DNA of 64,000 nt, from NCBI RefSeq assembly GCF_902497855.1, contig NZ_CABVHU010000014.1, positions 1 to 64,000 on the forward strand, given 5' to 3'. The position numbers and the translations under genes are program-made. The notes under the pieces are model-generated. The model worked only from the letters and a program-made list of their open reading frames with translations. It made no database searches and had not been told where the DNA came from. Positions 16,573-25,915 of this stretch are shown here, in pieces (the first letter of the stretch is position 1; each line of letters begins with the position of its first letter). Source of the stretch: Pseudomonas fluorescens. Its GTDB lineage: Bacteria; Pseudomonadota; Gammaproteobacteria; Pseudomonadales; Pseudomonadaceae.

Positions 16573-17724
16573 CTATCGCACGGGCAGGTCGCCGGCGTAC
16601 GGCGTCTGCAAATCACGCTCCGGAATTTCCCATATCAGCAGCTTGGGTGGCGTCTGCTGATAGGCGGGGCGGGCGAAATAGCCTTTGGCGGCTCCCGAGA
16701 ATTCGCCGCCGTCCTTGCCGAAATTGCCGATAGGCGCACCCAGCGCTTCTTCCAGGAACCCGGCAAAGTTGGAGTTGCGCGAAAACGACGTGCCGATCAG
16801 TGCGGTGTTGGGCAGGTTGTCATCGCCGAATAGATCGTCCAGCGTATCGGCATCGTCGGTGGACGCGGCCAGCTCTTCACGGATCACCGATTGTACCGTC
16901 TGCTCGCCAGGTGGTTGCAGGGTCTGCGGCAGCCAATCGAGCCCGGCCAGACGAACCAGATCCCCCGCTCGCGGCCGAGCCTCGGGTGAGTTCACCAAAA
17001 AGTTCTTTTGAGGTGACGCTTGCAAGCCCATGTTCCGAACCTGCGCTGCTACTGCCTGGGCGGCGACTCTTGCGCCTGGTTCGCTCCAGTGGGTATCGGT
17101 ACGCAGAAACGCTTGCTCGCCCAAAGGCTGCAATGCGCTCGTCAGGTCCAGCGCTGCGACGCCAGCGGCCTGCAAGGCGGCGGTCCACAGGTGTATGCGT
17201 TGCTGCAACACCTGTGGGCGATGCAGATCGCACAATGCGGAGCTGGCGATGCGGCTTTTGTCCGGCACCACGCTCACCAGCAGGGTAATGCCTCGGGTGG
17301 CCAACTGTTTGTTCAGGCTGATCACCGCGTCCGCCTTGGCGTTGGCATTGTGCTCGGCGTGGCGATTGAGCTGCATCTCGTCGGTCAGGAACAGCCAGCC
17401 AGGACAGCCTTGTCGAACCCGAGGGCCTGAGTCTTCAAGCAATAACCAGCTGGCGCCGCGTTCCAGATTGGCAGCGCCCACCGGTAGGGACGCCCTGGAC
17501 AATTGCTTGGCGATCCGGTGAGTGACGTCTCCCCCCAGAATGGCCTCGGTGGTCAGCGTGGGTGGTAGCAGTTCCACGTGTCGATGCCAGACCAGCCAAC
17601 TGCTGGACGCCAGGCCACCGATCATGAACATCACAAATGCCACGCCCGCGACCGGGCTCACACGCAGTGCCAGAGTGCTGGGCGGCACCGGTGCGGTGGA
17701 AGGCGAGGGCTCGATCGTCGTCAT
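16573..17724 (-). CDS. wssI: WssI, AlgX/AlgJ-like SGNH acetyltransferase of the cellulose operon
   Basis: The 383-residue protein has one N-terminal membrane anchor (about 24-46) and a periplasmic SGNH-like domain of the AlgX/AlgJ type. The Asp-His pair is in TDTHWS (D210, H212) and the nucleophile serine in GTSFS (S314 or S316). It should transfer acetyl groups to cellulose in the periplasm, using acetyl supplied by the WssH membrane protein. Its ATG overlaps the wssH stop by one base (TGATG). It is the last wss gene here: no wssJ-like ATPase follows. Confidence 0.9.
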   Translation of the reverse strand: MTTIEPSPSTAPVPPSTLALRVSPVAGVAFVMFMIGGLASSSWLVWHRHVELLPPTLTTEAILGGDVTHRIAKQLSRASLPVGAANLERGASWLLLEDSGPRVRQGCPGWLFLTDEMQLNRHAEHNANAKADAVISLNKQLATRGITLLVSVVPDKSRIASSALCDLHRPQVLQQRIHLWTAALQAAGVAALDLTSALQPLGEQAFLRTDTHWSEPGARVAAQAVAAQVRNMGLQASPQKNFLVNSPEARPRAGDLVRLAGLDWLPQTLQPPGEQTVQSVIREELAASTDDADTLDDLFGDDNLPNTALIGTSFSRNSNFAGFLEEALGAPIGNFGKDGGEFSGAAKGYFARPAYQQTPPKLLIWEIPERDLQTPYAGDLPVR

Positions 17725-19139
17725 CAGAATTGAAAGTACAGAAAGGGCACGGATTCACGGCTCGCGATCAGCGCGAACGAGAGCATGAAACCCGCCACGG
17801 GCCAAAGGGCCGCAGACGCCGTGAGTAGTGCGGTGTTTGCGAATCGTCTTTCAACATAAGGCTGCAGCAGCGGAGCGACAATACACAGTACCCCCAGCAA
17901 GGCCGCCAGGCTGTGAACCGGACGCAACGCCACACCCAAGGCATCGCCCAATGCCAGGCCATGCAGGCCGAACTGGCCGGCGTACATGTTCAGCGCCGAG
18001 GCGAAGTCCGGGGCGCGGAACAGCGTCCACGCCAGGCACACGAACAACAGCGTCAGGGTGTGCGAGAGCACATTGGGCAGGCTCGGCAGGTTCGACCGCA
18101 CCCAGGCGCGATCGATGCACAAGGCCATGCCGTGGGCCGATCCCCACAGCAGGTAGTTCCAGCTATCGCCACCGTGCCAGAGGCCGGCGATGGCCATGGT
18201 CAGGAACAGGTTGCGGTAGGTTTTCCAGGTACCGCCACGGTTACCGCCCAACGCAATGTACAGATAGTCGCGCAGCCAACTGGACAGCGACAGATGCCAG
18301 CGCCGCCAGAAGTCCTGGATGCTGCTCGCAAGATAGGGGCGGTTGAAGTTCTCGGGGAAGTGAAAGCCCAGCATCAAGCCCAGGCCGATGGCCATGGCGC
18401 TGTAGCCGGCAAAGTCAAAGAACAGTTGCAAAGAATACGCAAGACAGCCGATCCAGGCATCGACGAACGATGGATGCTCCAGGTGGAAGGCGATGTCGAC
18501 GATGGGCGACAGGGTGTCGGCCACCAGCACCTTCATCGACATGCCGATCATGAACCGACGTGCGCCCAGCGAGAAGTTCTGCCAGCTGGCCGACCGTTGC
18601 ACCAACTCGCGCCGGACCCAGTCGTAGCGGATGATCGGTCCGGCAATGGAGTGGCCGAACATGGAAATGTAGGTGGCGTAATTGATGAAGTTACGCTCCG
18701 CCGGCACGGTGTGGCGGTGCACATCGACCAGGTAGGAAATCGCTTGCAACACGATAAACGACAGCCCCGCCGGCAGCGCCACCCGCTGCCAATCAAGTGG
18801 CATGGCGCCGTACCAGGTGATCAGGTCGCTCCAAGTGTAAGCCAGGATATTTGCGTACTTGTACCAGCAGAGCACGGCGGTGTTGAACACGATCAGTGCA
18901 ATCAGCAGCCGCACCCGCAGCAGCGATTGCTCGCGGGTCCGGTCGATGATCAGGCCACCGACCCAGGCGACAATCGTCAGCATCACATGCAACGCCAAAA
19001 ACAGCGGGCTCAACCAGCCATAGAAAAACCAGCTGCCCAACAGCAGGACAACGTTGCGCCAGGCCGGGCTGCCCAGCGCATAGACCAGCAGAAATGCCGG
19101 CAGGAACAGTGTCAGGAATTCAAGCGAGGCGAAAACCAT
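17724..19139 (-). CDS. wssH: WssH, AlgI-like MBOAT O-acyltransferase
   Basis: The 471-residue polytopic membrane protein starts MVFASLEFLTLFLPAFLLVY and carries the MBOAT active-site region GLWHGGDSWNYLLWGSAHG with the invariant H322, the same number as in AlgI. It should move acetyl groups from the cytoplasmic donor across the inner membrane for acetylation of cellulose. It overlaps wssI by one base and follows wssG by 18 bases. Confidence 0.94.
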   Translation of the reverse strand: MVFASLEFLTLFLPAFLLVYALGSPAWRNVVLLLGSWFFYGWLSPLFLALHVMLTIVAWVGGLIIDRTREQSLLRVRLLIALIVFNTAVLCWYKYANILAYTWSDLITWYGAMPLDWQRVALPAGLSFIVLQAISYLVDVHRHTVPAERNFINYATYISMFGHSIAGPIIRYDWVRRELVQRSASWQNFSLGARRFMIGMSMKVLVADTLSPIVDIAFHLEHPSFVDAWIGCLAYSLQLFFDFAGYSAMAIGLGLMLGFHFPENFNRPYLASSIQDFWRRWHLSLSSWLRDYLYIALGGNRGGTWKTYRNLFLTMAIAGLWHGGDSWNYLLWGSAHGMALCIDRAWVRSNLPSLPNVLSHTLTLLFVCLAWTLFRAPDFASALNMYAGQFGLHGLALGDALGVALRPVHSLAALLGVLCIVAPLLQPYVERRFANTALLTASAALWPVAGFMLSFALIASRESVPFLYFQF

Positions 19140-19157
19140 GTCTGCGTCGCTATCCGA

Positions 19158-19823
19158 TCAGTGGGTCAGAGAATCCGTGATGGCCAGCAGTTTGGCGCCA
19201 GGCAGCAAGAATAGGCTGTAGCGTTCCCCGGCCCTGAGTTCGCCAAGATCCAGGGTTGTGCCTGCATTGCTGTTGGCACACACCAGCTGCACGGACAACT
19301 TGACCGGATTGATGGATCTGCGTTGCACGCTTCCCAGGCTGACTGCTTTGAAAATATCGGCATTTCGACCGGCTGGGCGCAGGCTTGCATCGCGGCAGCT
19401 GGCGTCCGTATTGAAAAAAGCCAGCGAAGCCTTGAGGCCATTGAAGTCATCTGGCGTTTCACGAATCGTTGTCTGCACAAGGCCCGATTTGGCATCGGGC
19501 AGGGCGACGATCGTCACAAACTCGCCAGGCGAAAAGCCAAGGGCGAGGGGTACGCTCTGCCCTTCAGCTGTCATCGTGCCCTCCAGCGATCTGCCCGGCT
19601 GGACGGGAAGGTAACCGGAAACCCAATACCGCCCATCCAGTTCAAGGCGCGTCGATGCAGCGTCAACCGCCAGTGGCGTAGCATCGGGCAAGGCATTTAC
19701 AAAGCGCACAAAGGCCGAGTCTTCGCTCGGCCCGGTGCTGTACAGCGGGATATCCGCACACGTGGCGGTGGTGCTCAGAAAGGCGCAAAGCAGGCCACCC
19801 GCCCATGGATGCCAGCCCTTCAC
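19158..19823 (-). CDS. wssG: WssG, AlgF-like periplasmic acetylation protein
   Basis: The 221-residue protein has a signal peptide (cleavage probably near TATCAD) followed by two AlgF-like beta domains (AFVRFVNALPDATPLAVD and LKASLAFFNTDASC). In the alginate system AlgF assists acetyl transfer, and WssG is its cellulose counterpart. The start is the GTG at 19823, overlapping the wssF stop as GTGA; there is no better ATG before the signal peptide. Confidence 0.87.
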   Translation of the reverse strand: MKGWHPWAGGLLCAFLSTTATCADIPLYSTGPSEDSAFVRFVNALPDATPLAVDAASTRLELDGRYWVSGYLPVQPGRSLEGTMTAEGQSVPLALGFSPGEFVTIVALPDAKSGLVQTTIRETPDDFNGLKASLAFFNTDASCRDASLRPAGRNADIFKAVSLGSVQRRSINPVKLSVQLVCANSNAGTTLDLGELRAGERYSLFLLPGAKLLAITDSLTH

Positions 19824-20482
19824 TTATAGGCCCCTTTCACTGCCTCTTTGGGCAGATTGCCCAGCGCGGTACCAATCGCATTTGCCCAGGATTTGTACCC
19901 GGCAATAGTGAAATGCTGGCCATCGATCGTGACCCACTCGCCGGGTTTGGAAAAACTCAGGGAGTCGATATAGGTGCACGGTGCAACGTTGGTGGCGAGG
20001 AATTTCGACATCAATTGCGTGCGCGCATCATTCTTCTGATAAGGACCGCCTGCCTTGCCCCACGCTGGACCGACCCAGGCGCACTTGGCACCGGTGGCGG
20101 CGATTTCCTTGGTCAGGCTGGTGACGTTTTGCCAGGCCCAGGCCTTGGGAAAGGCCGGGTTATCGTAGGACGCCATAGTGTCGGCAATGATGATCACCAC
20201 CAGGTCCGGTTTTTCCGCGGCAATCAGCGTCTTGATCGGCGTGGTGCTGGCCTCGCGGCCTTTGATCACTTGCTTGCCGTTGATTTTATGTTCAGCGCCA
20301 CAATCGGCTTTCTTGGTAATCAGCCAGTCGGCGGCATTCGCGCCGCAAGCGCCAATGGAGTGAACGAGTGCACCTTGGCGTGTCAGGTTATCGTTCAACG
20401 GCTCCATCAGCGTGTCTACGAGGCTCATGTGGCTCTCGCCCAAAACGAGAAGCGTCAAGCCGGCAATGGCTGAAGCAGGCAT
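19820..20482 (-). CDS. wssF: WssF, SGNH-hydrolase-like protein
   Basis: The 220-residue protein has an SGNH fold: the GES block (G15-E16-S17) replaces GDS, and D187/H190 in IDGQHF complete a likely triad. It is predicted to act in placing or editing acetyl groups on the cellulose chain. The N-terminal hydrophobic stretch is short, so export is not certain. AAGGAAC lies just before the ATG at 20482. It overlaps wssG by four bases. Confidence 0.87.
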   Translation of the reverse strand: MPASAIAGLTLLVLGESHMSLVDTLMEPLNDNLTRQGALVHSIGACGANAADWLITKKADCGAEHKINGKQVIKGREASTTPIKTLIAAEKPDLVVIIIADTMASYDNPAFPKAWAWQNVTSLTKEIAATGAKCAWVGPAWGKAGGPYQKNDARTQLMSKFLATNVAPCTYIDSLSFSKPGEWVTIDGQHFTIAGYKSWANAIGTALGNLPKEAVKGAYK

Positions 20483-20497
20483 TGAGTGTTCCTTCGA

Positions 20498-23400
20498 TCA
20501 ATTGGAATAGGGGGATTGATAGGGGCTGACTGGCAAGGTCATCGGGCCTGTCATGTCCTCGAACATATAGCGAAGGTACATGGCACCCGAGAGCTGTCGG
20601 TAATCACGAGCGTTGTCCACCCCCAGGTTGCCGCCCAGGAAGAAGTTGCCGCCCATGCGGTATTCACCCGAGGCGGCGAGGTTGTATCCCACACCGGTCT
20701 TGTTCAGGCCAGAGTACTGGGCATCTCCAGCCGCGGCTTGCAGGCCCGAGTCGGTCGGGAAATAGTCGGCACGGTCCTGTTCGAAGTGCTGCACGCCCAC
20801 CGAGCCTTTGATCTGGTAAGAGAGGTTAGCGGTGCGCTGGCTCCAGGACACCGGCATACCGATGGCAAAGAAGCTCTGCGGGCTGAAATAGCCGCCGTGG
20901 CCATAGGTGTAGAAGCCTTGGTTGTTTTCATAGGACAGCGCGTTGGCGCTGACACCGATGGTCAACTTGCTGTCAGGATCCTCTTCACCCAGGTACCAAT
21001 AGACGCCGCTGCCAATCTCGCTACGGGCGTTGGACTCCACGTTGTTGCCTTCGAGCTTGTGCCAGGAAGCGAAGCCATAGACCCCCACTTGCTGGTTGTC
21101 GTAGCTCAGCTGGCCGCGTGCACCATTGGCTGTCACACCCCCCCAGCTCTGGCCGGTACGTGCATCGCTGGTGCCTGCAAACGACGTCACACTGTCGGTG
21201 ACCGGACGGCGTGAAGCATTTACCCCGTAGCGGAAGTTGGAGTTAGCCTCGAAGGGGCGATCGACACTGACACCGCCCGCAGCGGTCGTGTAGCGAAAGC
21301 CCATGGGTGTCGTGCCGATATCGGCCTTGATCCCGTGCTCGGGGTTCTCGATCGCTACCGACAGACCCACACCGGTGTCTTTCTGTGAACCGGTAGAGTC
21401 CTCTGCCGCGACGGTCGGCCCGCCGCCAAAGCGTTGCGCCGAGTCCGAATTGGCGCTGCCGGCGTTCACCGTCACCGGGGTCACGCGAACGGCCAGGCGG
21501 TTGTTGCCGGCCGGGAAGTTGGCTTCAAAAGGCGTTTCGACGGCCGTCATCTTGCTCAGGCCATCTTCGCTGTTGTTGCTTCGCACGCTCACGCCCTGCG
21601 CCACGTAGGCGCTGCGCTCTTGCAGAATGTCGTTGAGTGCCAGCTGCGCGGGCGTCATGTCGTTGCGTGGGTCGCTGGACATTGCCGGTGCTGCGAAGGG
21701 GTTGTCCGAAGGGCCCTGTCCTGAAGGCGGTCGGCCATAGCCTTGCTGTACATAACCGGCAGTCTGCTGCACATGACCTTGTTGTACATAACCGGCTGGC
21801 TGCTGCACATAACCTTGCTGTGCATAACTGGCCGGCTGCTGCGCATAACCTTGCTGCGCATAGCCAGCAGGTTGTTGAGCATAGGTCGGGGCTGCCTGGG
21901 GAGCACGGACAGGCTGGGCGTACCCTGCGGGCGCTTGCCCGTAAGCCTGCGCCGGTGCCGGGTAGTCCTCGGCCATCGGAGCGGGAATGCTGTCGATCGG
22001 GCTCGCATAGCCTTGTGATTGTCCCGACTGGCCGGGATAGGCATCCGTCACCACTTGCGGCACGGGGTCGGTTGCGCTCGGGATCGATTCGGCCGGCAAC
22101 GGAACGACGGCTCCCGCCGCCAGGGTAGTTGCACGGCGACGTTGGCCGGGCATCCCGGCAAAAGGATTAGCCCCCGCATTGGAGGCATAACCTTGCGCCG
22201 GTACGGGTGGATTGAGTATGTCCTGCTCTCCGGTGGCGGCTTTGCGCAGCAGTGTCGCGGCGTCTCCCGAGCGGCCCATGCTGTTGTAGATCCGTGCTGC
22301 CGTGATCAGCAGTTGGGGGTCGCCGGGCGCAAGCTTCACCGCACGATCCACGGCTTGTTCCGCGAACGAGCGGTCCTGCGCCTGAAGCGCGGCATCGGCC
22401 GCACTGATCAGCAATTGCGCATTGTTGGCGTCTCGCTGGACCAGTGGGCGATAGAGCTCGAAGGCTTTTTTCCGATTGCCGCTGGCGGTGTACATCCGTG
22501 CCAGGGCGGAGACGGCGACACTGTCGCCCGGGCGCTGGGCCAAGGCTGGAGACAGTGTGTCATAGGCGGCCACCAGATCACCGCGCTCGCGCAGGCGGTC
22601 AGCCTGACGAACACGATAGGCATACAGCAGATCATCGTACTGGGCGCGTGCCTGCGTGCCCATCGGTTGCCCCTGCAGGTCATGCAGGATGCTGCTGACT
22701 TCCGCATCTTCGCCGCTCTTGAGCAGTACGCCGGCGTATTGCAGCAACAGCTCCGCTGACGGTCTTGGCGTCTGGGCCAGCAGGCTGCGCATCAACACCA
22801 GGCCACGGGCCGGGTCACCGGCATCGACATAGGCCATCGCCAGCGATGCCAGGCGGGCCGGTCGCATTTGCCCGCTCAAGGACGATGTCAGCGGTTCGCT
22901 ACGCTCAAGCAGCGCCAGTGCTTCTTGTTTTTGCCCGCGCCTGGACACTTCGAGTGCCTTGCGGATCTGCACATTGAGCTCGACGTCGGCGGCCAGCTCT
23001 TTCATGTCCGGGGTGCGTTCGGCGACGGGAATGCGCGAGAGCGCCGCCTGGGCCTTTTCCCATTCCTGCATCTGGGCGGACAACAATGCGCTGGTGTAGA
23101 GCGCATCGGGAAGGTCCGGCCGGGCTTTGAGCAGCTCATCGACAAGTTTGCGAGCGGTTTGCGTCTCGCCGTTGCGAAGGTGGATGCGCGCCAGGGCGAA
23201 TCGTGTCCAGGCGTCGTTCGGGTCCGCGCGCAGGGCCTCGCGGTAAGCCTGCTGGGCGCTGGCCCAATCCCCGCGCTGCTCGGCTGCCTTGGCTTGTTGC
23301 GTAGCGCGCAGGCCTCGCAAGCGGTTGGCATCGCCAAAGCCGGCTTGCTCGGTGGGGGACAGTTTGTCCAGCCACTTGAGCGCTTCGTCAGCCTTGCCGG

Positions 23401-24694
23401 CCTGGGTCAACACACCAAGCAGACCGCTGCGTGCATCGGCATTGGCAGGATACCGCGCCAGTACCTGGCGATAAGTCGTTTCAGCGACATCCAGCTTGCC
23501 GTCCTGAGCCTCAAGCCCTGCCAGCGCCACCAGCCCTGCCGGTTCGTTGGGCTGTTTGCGGATGGCTTGCTGGAACAGTTGACGCGCCTGGCTCACGCGC
23601 CCCAGGCGTTGTGTTTCACGGGCGCGTTCCAACAACGCCCAATACCGCACATTTTCCAATGCCGGTTGCCAGCGATTGCCGCCCGGTTGCCGAGTGGCCT
23701 GCTCAAGGTGTTTTTCGGCTTCGCCCAAACGGTTGAGTTGCTGGTACACCACGCCCATGCCGCCGAGTGCGTCGACGTCATTGGGTTTTTGTTGCAGACG
23801 CGCCTGAAATTCTTTTTCCGCCGTGCGCTTGTCACCGGCATCGAGCGCCTTCAGGCCACGGACCACATGGGGGTCCTGTTGCCAGGCGGGGGCTTCTTTT
23901 ACCAAGGCATTGGCCTTGTTCATCCGCGCCCGAATATCGTCATCGTCCGGGTGGACTTTGAGGAACTCTTCGAACAACGGCTTTTGAGCGGCTGTCGGCG
24001 TGTCGATCCAGGTCAGTGCCAGGCGCCAGCTTTCATCAGCATCGCCACCGATATCGGCGCGGGTCGACAGTTTGGCCAGGGCACGAACACCTTCGGCACG
24101 GCTGTCTTCGCGGCGCACCAACTGCTTGGCGAAAAACAGCGGCACGTACGGGTCGCTGGTTTTTTCCCGGATCAGCCGCTCAAAACCACGACGGGCCTCG
24201 GGCCAGCCGGCGTCGGTATAGGCCAGGTTGTTGTAGTACTCGCGTGCGAACAGCCCCTGCGGCTCGCGCCCACCCAGCACCTTGCGGTACTGCACAGCGG
24301 CGCCTTCGTGGTCACCGGCATCGACCAGACGGCGGGCTTCCTGAAGCTGTTTCTGGCCCACGGCCGAGGCCATGGCGATCTCTTGCTCCAGCCGTTCGGC
24401 TTGCGGCGCAGCAGGCTTCAACGCCTTGAGCCGGGTGAGATACGGGTGGGCCTGATCGGGCTTTTTCTGCTGGATAGCAACCATGCCAAGGCCAAAAAGG
24501 GCATCGGGTTGATTGGGCGAAAGACGCAGCAACTTCTCCCAGATCTCGGTAGCCCGTTGCGGGTTCTGGCGAGACTGCCAGTAGTTGCCCTGTTCGATCA
24601 GCAATGCTTGTGGATCGGTGGTCTCGGCCGGAGCGGAGGTACAGACCAGCGCAGCCAGGATTGCGACGGCTAGTGTGTGGCGGCGCGGGTACAT
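20498..24694 (-). CDS. wssE: WssE, BcsC-type cellulose export porin with TPR scaffold
   Basis: The 1398-residue protein has a signal peptide (LAALVCTSAPAE), a long TPR array (to about residue 800), a Pro/Gln/Tyr-rich linker, and a C-terminal BcsC outer-membrane barrel from about 1130 (NFRYGVNASRRPVTDSVTSFAGT; last strand YLRYMFED). It should carry cellulose through the periplasm and outer membrane. It is longer than the roughly 1150-1280 residues I expect for BcsC because of the repeat-containing linker (about 850-1010). Its start lies inside the end of wssD (25-base overlap). Confidence 0.94.
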   Translation of the reverse strand: MYPRRHTLAVAILAALVCTSAPAETTDPQALLIEQGNYWQSRQNPQRATEIWEKLLRLSPNQPDALFGLGMVAIQQKKPDQAHPYLTRLKALKPAAPQAERLEQEIAMASAVGQKQLQEARRLVDAGDHEGAAVQYRKVLGGREPQGLFAREYYNNLAYTDAGWPEARRGFERLIREKTSDPYVPLFFAKQLVRREDSRAEGVRALAKLSTRADIGGDADESWRLALTWIDTPTAAQKPLFEEFLKVHPDDDDIRARMNKANALVKEAPAWQQDPHVVRGLKALDAGDKRTAEKEFQARLQQKPNDVDALGGMGVVYQQLNRLGEAEKHLEQATRQPGGNRWQPALENVRYWALLERARETQRLGRVSQARQLFQQAIRKQPNEPAGLVALAGLEAQDGKLDVAETTYRQVLARYPANADARSGLLGVLTQAGKADEALKWLDKLSPTEQAGFGDANRLRGLRATQQAKAAEQRGDWASAQQAYREALRADPNDAWTRFALARIHLRNGETQTARKLVDELLKARPDLPDALYTSALLSAQMQEWEKAQAALSRIPVAERTPDMKELAADVELNVQIRKALEVSRRGQKQEALALLERSEPLTSSLSGQMRPARLASLAMAYVDAGDPARGLVLMRSLLAQTPRPSAELLLQYAGVLLKSGEDAEVSSILHDLQGQPMGTQARAQYDDLLYAYRVRQADRLRERGDLVAAYDTLSPALAQRPGDSVAVSALARMYTASGNRKKAFELYRPLVQRDANNAQLLISAADAALQAQDRSFAEQAVDRAVKLAPGDPQLLITAARIYNSMGRSGDAATLLRKAATGEQDILNPPVPAQGYASNAGANPFAGMPGQRRRATTLAAGAVVPLPAESIPSATDPVPQVVTDAYPGQSGQSQGYASPIDSIPAPMAEDYPAPAQAYGQAPAGYAQPVRAPQAAPTYAQQPAGYAQQGYAQQPASYAQQGYVQQPAGYVQQGHVQQTAGYVQQGYGRPPSGQGPSDNPFAAPAMSSDPRNDMTPAQLALNDILQERSAYVAQGVSVRSNNSEDGLSKMTAVETPFEANFPAGNNRLAVRVTPVTVNAGSANSDSAQRFGGGPTVAAEDSTGSQKDTGVGLSVAIENPEHGIKADIGTTPMGFRYTTAAGGVSVDRPFEANSNFRYGVNASRRPVTDSVTSFAGTSDARTGQSWGGVTANGARGQLSYDNQQVGVYGFASWHKLEGNNVESNARSEIGSGVYWYLGEEDPDSKLTIGVSANALSYENNQGFYTYGHGGYFSPQSFFAIGMPVSWSQRTANLSYQIKGSVGVQHFEQDRADYFPTDSGLQAAAGDAQYSGLNKTGVGYNLAASGEYRMGGNFFLGGNLGVDNARDYRQLSGAMYLRYMFEDMTGPMTLPVSPYQSPYSN
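21735..21890 (-). repeat. Tandem 36-bp coding repeats in wssE linker
   Basis: About four to five units of a 12-residue motif (PAGYAQQGYVQQ and variants with A/V, Y/H and G/S changes) follow one another at about residues 935-986. The DNA units are similar but not identical, so slippage could change the copy number. Confidence 0.85.
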
Positions 24695-25914
24695 GCGGAC
24701 TCCCAGGATAGCTTCAATGTTCCGTCTTTGAGGAACAGATAACGTTGTTCTGCCCAGCCCAGACCGAACAGGCTAAGCATGTAGTGGTAATACATCGGTT
24801 GCACATTGCCGGTGCGCATCTGCTCCTGCACCTTCTTCAAGGCTTGCTCGGCAATGCGCTGCTGCTGCTCGGCCAGCCAGGGTTGCCCCTTGGCCAGAAA
24901 ATACGGGATCAAGGCCGCCGAAAACCCGTACGGGCCATTGCCTTCGGTGCTGGCGCTGATGACTTGAATCTTTTCCGGCGGAATACCGCTTGAGGCGGTA
25001 GCCGTTGCCATGCCGTCCAGGCGAGCGAGGATCGGGGCCGCCAGCGGGTCGCTCTTGGGCGTCATGCCGGCCCAGAGGTAGACGCGTATGGCGTCATAGC
25101 TGCCCAGCTGGCCTTTGAACGGATCGATGACAAACAGACCCGAGGTGGCCGAGGTCCCGCGGTAGCCGACCCAGTCGGCGACAAAGCCATTGGGGCTGGA
25201 ATCACGCAGCAGTCTGGCGGTGTTCTCAGCCACCTCTTGCCAAGGGCCCGCAGGTGCTTCCTTGGCCAGTCGGCGCAAGAGTGGTATGGGCAGGTAACTG
25301 GCATTCAGGCGCCACAGGTGGTCTGGATGCACAAAGCCTTCCGGGCCTGGCAACACCATTTTGCCCAGCCCCGGCAAGTCGACCAGCAGGCGCGACTCGA
25401 TATTGGCCAGCAGGCGCTTGGCGTCCTCGCGGTAATCCGGGCGCTGCCAGATCCGAGCGGCTTCCAGTAGCGCGTAGACAAACCACAGGTCGGCATCGGC
25501 TGCGGAGTTCGCATCCTGGATCGCCCACTTTCCGTCTTTGCCCTGGCCCCACAACCAGCCCGGCAAATGCGTGCCGATGTCGCTGGAGGCCATGTTGGCC
25601 GCGGTCCAGCGCCAGAGTCGGTCGAAGGTCTGCGGATCGTTGCCGATCAGGGCGAAGAGCATTCCGTAGGATTGCCCCTCTGATGTGCTTTGCTGTGGGT
25701 TCAGGCTGGAGCCGAGCATGCGCCCGTCTTCCTGTATGTAGCGCTGCGCAAAGTCCTGCCAAAGCGGCCAGTTCGAAGCGCTGCAAGCCTGGGCGTGAGC
25801 AGCGCCGGGTAGCAGCATCAGGCCGCCGATCATGCCCAGCACTGTCCCTCGATACCCGCCCGTGCTCGCACGCAGCACGCCGCTGAAGGCTTTAACCATC
25901 TCGCCAAGGCGCAT
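24670..25914 (-). CDS. wssD: WssD, BcsZ-type periplasmic endoglucanase (GH8)
   Basis: The 414-residue enzyme has a signal peptide ending near GAAHA and the GH8 fold. Catalytic acid E79 is in TSEGQSYGM and the likely base D274 is in GSYDAIRVYLWAGM, matching E55/D243 of E. coli BcsZ. It trims cellulose in the periplasm and is needed for normal export. I chose the ATG at 25914 (MRLGEMVKAF), with GGGGAA upstream, one base after the wssC stop; earlier ATG codons lie inside wssC. Confidence 0.93.
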   Translation of the reverse strand: MRLGEMVKAFSGVLRASTGGYRGTVLGMIGGLMLLPGAAHAQACSASNWPLWQDFAQRYIQEDGRMLGSSLNPQQSTSEGQSYGMLFALIGNDPQTFDRLWRWTAANMASSDIGTHLPGWLWGQGKDGKWAIQDANSAADADLWFVYALLEAARIWQRPDYREDAKRLLANIESRLLVDLPGLGKMVLPGPEGFVHPDHLWRLNASYLPIPLLRRLAKEAPAGPWQEVAENTARLLRDSSPNGFVADWVGYRGTSATSGLFVIDPFKGQLGSYDAIRVYLWAGMTPKSDPLAAPILARLDGMATATASSGIPPEKIQVISASTEGNGPYGFSAALIPYFLAKGQPWLAEQQQRIAEQALKKVQEQMRTGNVQPMYYHYMLSLFGLGWAEQRYLFLKDGTLKLSWESACTRAATH

Positions 25915-25915
25915 C

